Positions 61,401 to 64,000 of a stretch of DNA of 64,000 bases are shown here, in pieces; within the stretch, counting starts at the first letter, position 1, and each line of letters opens with the position of its first letter. The notes beneath the pieces are model-generated. The model did no database searches, was not told where the DNA came from, and worked only from the letters and a program-made list of their open reading frames with translations. The stretch spans positions 62,001 through 126,000 of the forward strand of contig JAFMVE010000006.1 in assembly GCA_025499705.1 (NCBI GenBank), given 5' to 3'. Position numbers and translations under genes: made by a program. Source of the stretch: Carboxylicivirga caseinilyticus (GTDB taxonomy: Bacteria > Bacteroidota > Bacteroidia > Bacteroidales > Marinilabiliaceae).

Positions 61401-61423
61401 GAGTAAAAGCTTTAGCTTTACTC
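61401..61423 (+). repeat. Hairpin in the leader of the OmpA-like gene
   Basis: GAGTAAAAGCT (61401-61411) and AGCTTTACTC (61414-61423) pair with one bulged A and a two-base gap, about 21 bp before the chosen start. It may shape the 5' leader. An upstream ATG at 61394 would read through it but gives a peptide unlike a signal sequence. Confidence 0.4.
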
Positions 61424-61444
61424 ATTAGTGCTAAATATTTGCAT

Positions 61445-62812
61445 ATGAACCGTTTTTTGACCTTTATCTGTTTTTTACTATTGACTTCTATTAGCTTCTC
61501 GTCAATAGCTCAGATTGATTTTGCCAACCTTAAGGAAGAACAGATTTATCGAAAAGGAAATAAGTATAATACCTGGGCTCTTACCCTTGGCTATGGGCCT
61601 GTTACCTACTATGTAGATGTAATTGATTATACTGTTTTTCCTAAAAGTGATTGGAAGTTTGGTCCTACCATTATGCTGAGTAAGCAATTTAATCGTCCAT
61701 GGGGATTGGATGCACAGTTTATGATGGCTGATATGTATGGTCAAAAAAATACCCGTTACTTTAAAGGTGATCTGCTTGATTTTTCTTTGAATGTCACCTT
61801 TTCAATAAACCAATTGGTGTTGTTCGGACCCATTAAGGATAAATGGGATATATATGGAAAAATTGGATTTGGATTAACCTATTTCAGAAGTAAACAATAT
61901 CGTTTGACAGAAGGATCATATACTAATCCGGATGGTACCATTGAGTTGCTTCATCCTGGTGATGTTTTAAAAGTGAAACATGTTTATGATTATAATTTTG
62001 GCTATCCTGATGCATATGGTTGGGATCGCGAAGATTATCTGGCAGTTGGTTATGAAAGAAGTGGGGTGGGAGCGCCTGATTCCAAAACAGACCGAAAAAA
62101 TGAAATTGTTATTCCTTTTGGTGTAGGTGTCAAATATAGGATTAATAAGAATTTTGATATTGGCTCTGAAGTAATGTTGCGCAATCTGAATGCGGATAAT
62201 CTGGATGTAAATCTAACGGGTGCTGATAACGATGGCTACATGTATACATCCTTCAATCTGACATATAAAATAGGTAGAAAAAACAAACGACATGCAGTCT
62301 GGACGTACAAGGATTTCAATATGGAATATAAACGTCTGCGACAAAATGATCCATTGGCCATTCGATTGGATTCCATCAGATCTGAAATTAAATATTTAGC
62401 TGCGCAGGATTCACTTGCCGGAGATACAACAACTATTTATACAGAATCGATCATTTACCAGGAAGGTATTTCAGAGTCAGTGTTTTTTGATTTTGATAAA
62501 TCTGATATCACCAAACGGTCAGAACGAACACTGGCGAAGTTAGCTCGTGTAATGAAATCAAACGAACAGATTAGAATCAGAATCGTTGGTTACTGCGATG
62601 AACGTGGATCAGAAGCATATAATCTTGCTTTAAGTAAAAGGCGTTGTATGTCTGTGTTGAATACAATGGTAAATCAATTTAAGATACCGGCAGATCGGTT
62701 CCAGATTGATCCAAGAGGAGAGAGTGAAATGCTGTCGGATACAAAAAAACTTCAGCCATATGGCTTGCATTTAGTGAATCGTCGGGTTGATATGTTTGTA
62801 ATTGTTGAATAA
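61445..62812 (+). CDS. OmpA family outer-membrane protein
   Basis: About 455 residues from ATG 61445 (MNRFLTFICFLLLTSISFSS, signal peptide to SIAQ). The N-terminal region (~22-290) looks like an outer-membrane beta-barrel, with repeated aromatic-ended strands (NTWALTLGYGPVTYY, WDIYGKIGFGLTYF). The C-terminal OmpA domain (~345-455) has SVFFDFDKSDITKRSERTLAKL and SEAYNLALSKRRC with the peptidoglycan-binding NRRVDMFV. It would anchor the outer membrane to the cell wall. A paralog follows after 1 bp. Confidence 0.92.
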   Translation: MNRFLTFICFLLLTSISFSSIAQIDFANLKEEQIYRKGNKYNTWALTLGYGPVTYYVDVIDYTVFPKSDWKFGPTIMLSKQFNRPWGLDAQFMMADMYGQKNTRYFKGDLLDFSLNVTFSINQLVLFGPIKDKWDIYGKIGFGLTYFRSKQYRLTEGSYTNPDGTIELLHPGDVLKVKHVYDYNFGYPDAYGWDREDYLAVGYERSGVGAPDSKTDRKNEIVIPFGVGVKYRINKNFDIGSEVMLRNLNADNLDVNLTGADNDGYMYTSFNLTYKIGRKNKRHAVWTYKDFNMEYKRLRQNDPLAIRLDSIRSEIKYLAAQDSLAGDTTTIYTESIIYQEGISESVFFDFDKSDITKRSERTLAKLARVMKSNEQIRIRIVGYCDERGSEAYNLALSKRRCMSVLNTMVNQFKIPADRFQIDPRGESEMLSDTKKLQPYGLHLVNRRVDMFVIVE

Positions 62813-62813
62813 T

Positions 62814-64000
62814 ATGGGGCATTTAAGTAAAAAGATATGCATGTTGTTAATGCTTGCATTGAGCGGACATTATTGCTTTGCCCAGTATTCAACCGACAAT
62901 CGTGTGATTTTTGAGCACATGCGCTATAGTTCGGAAAAACGTTTTAATACATGGTCTGTTTCATTAGGATATGGACCGCTCATAATGTATAATGATCTGG
63001 CAGATTATTCGGTTTTTCCAACCCACTGGAAATTTGGTCCTATAATTTCAGTATCAAAACAGTGGGTTCCTGCGATGGCTTTTGATTTTCAATTCCTGTC
63101 TTCTGATTTTCGAGGTGGTAATACTACTTTTTATAGTGAAGGAAATCTAATGGATTTTTCCATTAACAGTGAGACATATATCAATCAGATATTGCCACTA
63201 CCGGGTCCGTTAAATGATAAATGGAACTTCTACCTCAAGTTGGGGTTTGGCTTAACAGCTTTTCGAAACAGAGTAAGGTATACTGATACAAATGAATTTG
63301 TTCACAACAGAGATTTTAGCTCGGCCAATGAGGAGGATGGCTATATCGTTTCAGGTTATGATGCTGACGACCCAACAAAGTCGAAAGCAAGGGCAAAGGA
63401 ATTTGTTGTGCCCATAGGTGTAGGTGTTCAATATCGTTTAAACAGAAGTTTTGATCTGGCTTTTGAATCTACCATGAGGCTGTCAATAGAAGATAAACTG
63501 GATAATATATTGGTAGGTGCTGAGAATGATAAATATTGGAGTTCAAGTATCAGCCTGTGCTATAAAATTGGTAAAAAAGATAAGCGACATAGTCGCTGGA
63601 CATACCGAGGATATGGTTTTAATGTTTTTGGAGCTCCCAAGAATGATCCTTTGGTTAGTGAAATAAGAGTGCTGGAAGAAGACTTTAAGAAATATCGCGA
63701 GGGCCGGGTTGTTAAAAAAGATTCTGTAACGGTTATTCATAATGCTCAAAAGATTTATGGAACGGCAAATCTGGTGACTGTTTTCTTTGAATTGGAAAAA
63801 TATAATGAAATTGATAAAGAATCGTTGGTTGAATTGGCTACACTTGCCCTAAATATGACCAAGAATAAATCGTGGAAAGCTGATATTTATGGATTTGCTA
63901 ACGAATATGATGAGGGAGACAAGAATATTGAGATCAGTCGAAAACGTTGTGAAAGAATTCTCCAGTTTTTCGTAAGAGATCTTGGTCTCGATAGGGAACG
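62814..64000 (+). CDS. Second OmpA family protein, truncated by the window edge
   Basis: ATG at 62814 opens a frame that runs without a stop to the right edge (395 codons visible). It starts with a signal peptide ending CFAQ and aligns with the preceding gene. Shared blocks include RFNTWSVSLGYGPLIMYNDL, FPTHWKFGPIISVSKQW, DKWNFYLKLGFGLTAF and VPIGVGVQYRLNRSFDLAFE. The OmpA domain begins at TVFFELEKYNEIDKESLVEL. The tandem pair probably arose by duplication; identity by eye is well below that of a recent copy. Confidence 0.88.
   Translation, partial: MGHLSKKICMLLMLALSGHYCFAQYSTDNRVIFEHMRYSSEKRFNTWSVSLGYGPLIMYNDLADYSVFPTHWKFGPIISVSKQWVPAMAFDFQFLSSDFRGGNTTFYSEGNLMDFSINSETYINQILPLPGPLNDKWNFYLKLGFGLTAFRNRVRYTDTNEFVHNRDFSSANEEDGYIVSGYDADDPTKSKARAKEFVVPIGVGVQYRLNRSFDLAFESTMRLSIEDKLDNILVGAENDKYWSSSISLCYKIGKKDKRHSRWTYRGYGFNVFGAPKNDPLVSEIRVLEEDFKKYREGRVVKKDSVTVIHNAQKIYGTANLVTVFFELEKYNEIDKESLVELATLALNMTKNKSWKADIYGFANEYDEGDKNIEISRKRCERILQFFVRDLGLDRE

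Noticed and set aside
61394-61444. Longer N-terminus for the OmpA-like protein
   Set aside because: The extra 17 residues precede a perfect signal peptide and would destroy it; the ATG at 61445 is preferred.

Overview
The window is a gene-dense, roughly 60% AT piece of a Bacteroidota chromosome. The evidence is the gene content: GldD and GldE of the gliding/type IX secretion apparatus, a protein with a type B T9SS C-terminal domain, DUF4290 next to murA, an HU gene followed by a 30-residue AURKAIP1/COX24-like gene and RNase G, and start sites without strong Shine-Dalgarno motifs but with TAnnTTTG -7 boxes. HydF (maturation of [FeFe] hydrogenase), aspartase and a complete 4-hydroxyproline pathway suggest a facultative or strict anaerobe of class Bacteroidia, perhaps a marine Marinilabiliales-type organism. 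That placement is inference. No tRNA, rRNA, CRISPR array, insertion sequence or prophage was seen, and no broken gene.

Layout. 1-3.1 kb: the end of an unidentified gene, then a leftward unit of a membrane protein, a winged-helix regulator and creD, carrying two copies of one operator-like dyad. 3.2-9.8 kb: an ABC-2 exporter pair, a Ppx/GppA phosphatase, a sigma-54 activator without a DNA-binding domain, aspartase and an unknown protein. 9.9-15.8 kb: a PAS histidine kinase, a fused acyl-activating/ACP/acyltransferase enzyme, HydF and an unknown small protein. 16.1-22.5 kb: an eight-gene leftward cluster of a YjfI/DUF2170-like protein, PspA, DUF4178, a Ser/Gly-rich membrane protein, DUF350, a membrane aminopropyltransferase, an AdoMet decarboxylase and a K+ channel. 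This is a membrane-stress system joined to a polyamine module and is the most interesting part of the window. 22.7-28.5 kb: an FAD oxidoreductase, a histidine kinase, a VOC protein, grpE-dnaJ and two thioredoxin-fold exported proteins, one of which lacks its CXXC.

28.8-36.8 kb: murA (Cys-to-Asp at the fosfomycin site), DUF4290, a UvrD/PcrA helicase, a T9SS cargo protein and an EF-G paralog whose GTPase switch residues are altered. 37-40 kb: DUF190 and two exported pseudoenzyme candidates, one of the alkaline phosphatase fold and one of the aspartyl protease fold. 40.3-45.9 kb: a receiver plus methyl-accepting protein operon, and an iron alcohol dehydrogenase/histidine kinase/NarL regulator operon. 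46-51.7 kb: an AraC regulator divergent from a four-enzyme hydroxyproline operon that would take trans-4-hydroxy-L-proline to 2-oxoglutarate.

51.7-57 kb: a leftward unit of ssb, gldE, gldD, a phosphopantetheinyl transferase and a PcrB-type prenylglyceryl phosphate synthase, with mutY before it. 56.7-64 kb: HU, the 30-residue basic protein, RNase G, DsbD and two tandem OmpA-family proteins, the second cut by the window edge. Several strong intrinsic terminators and about ten candidate promoters were read directly from the bases; each is listed below with its own confidence.
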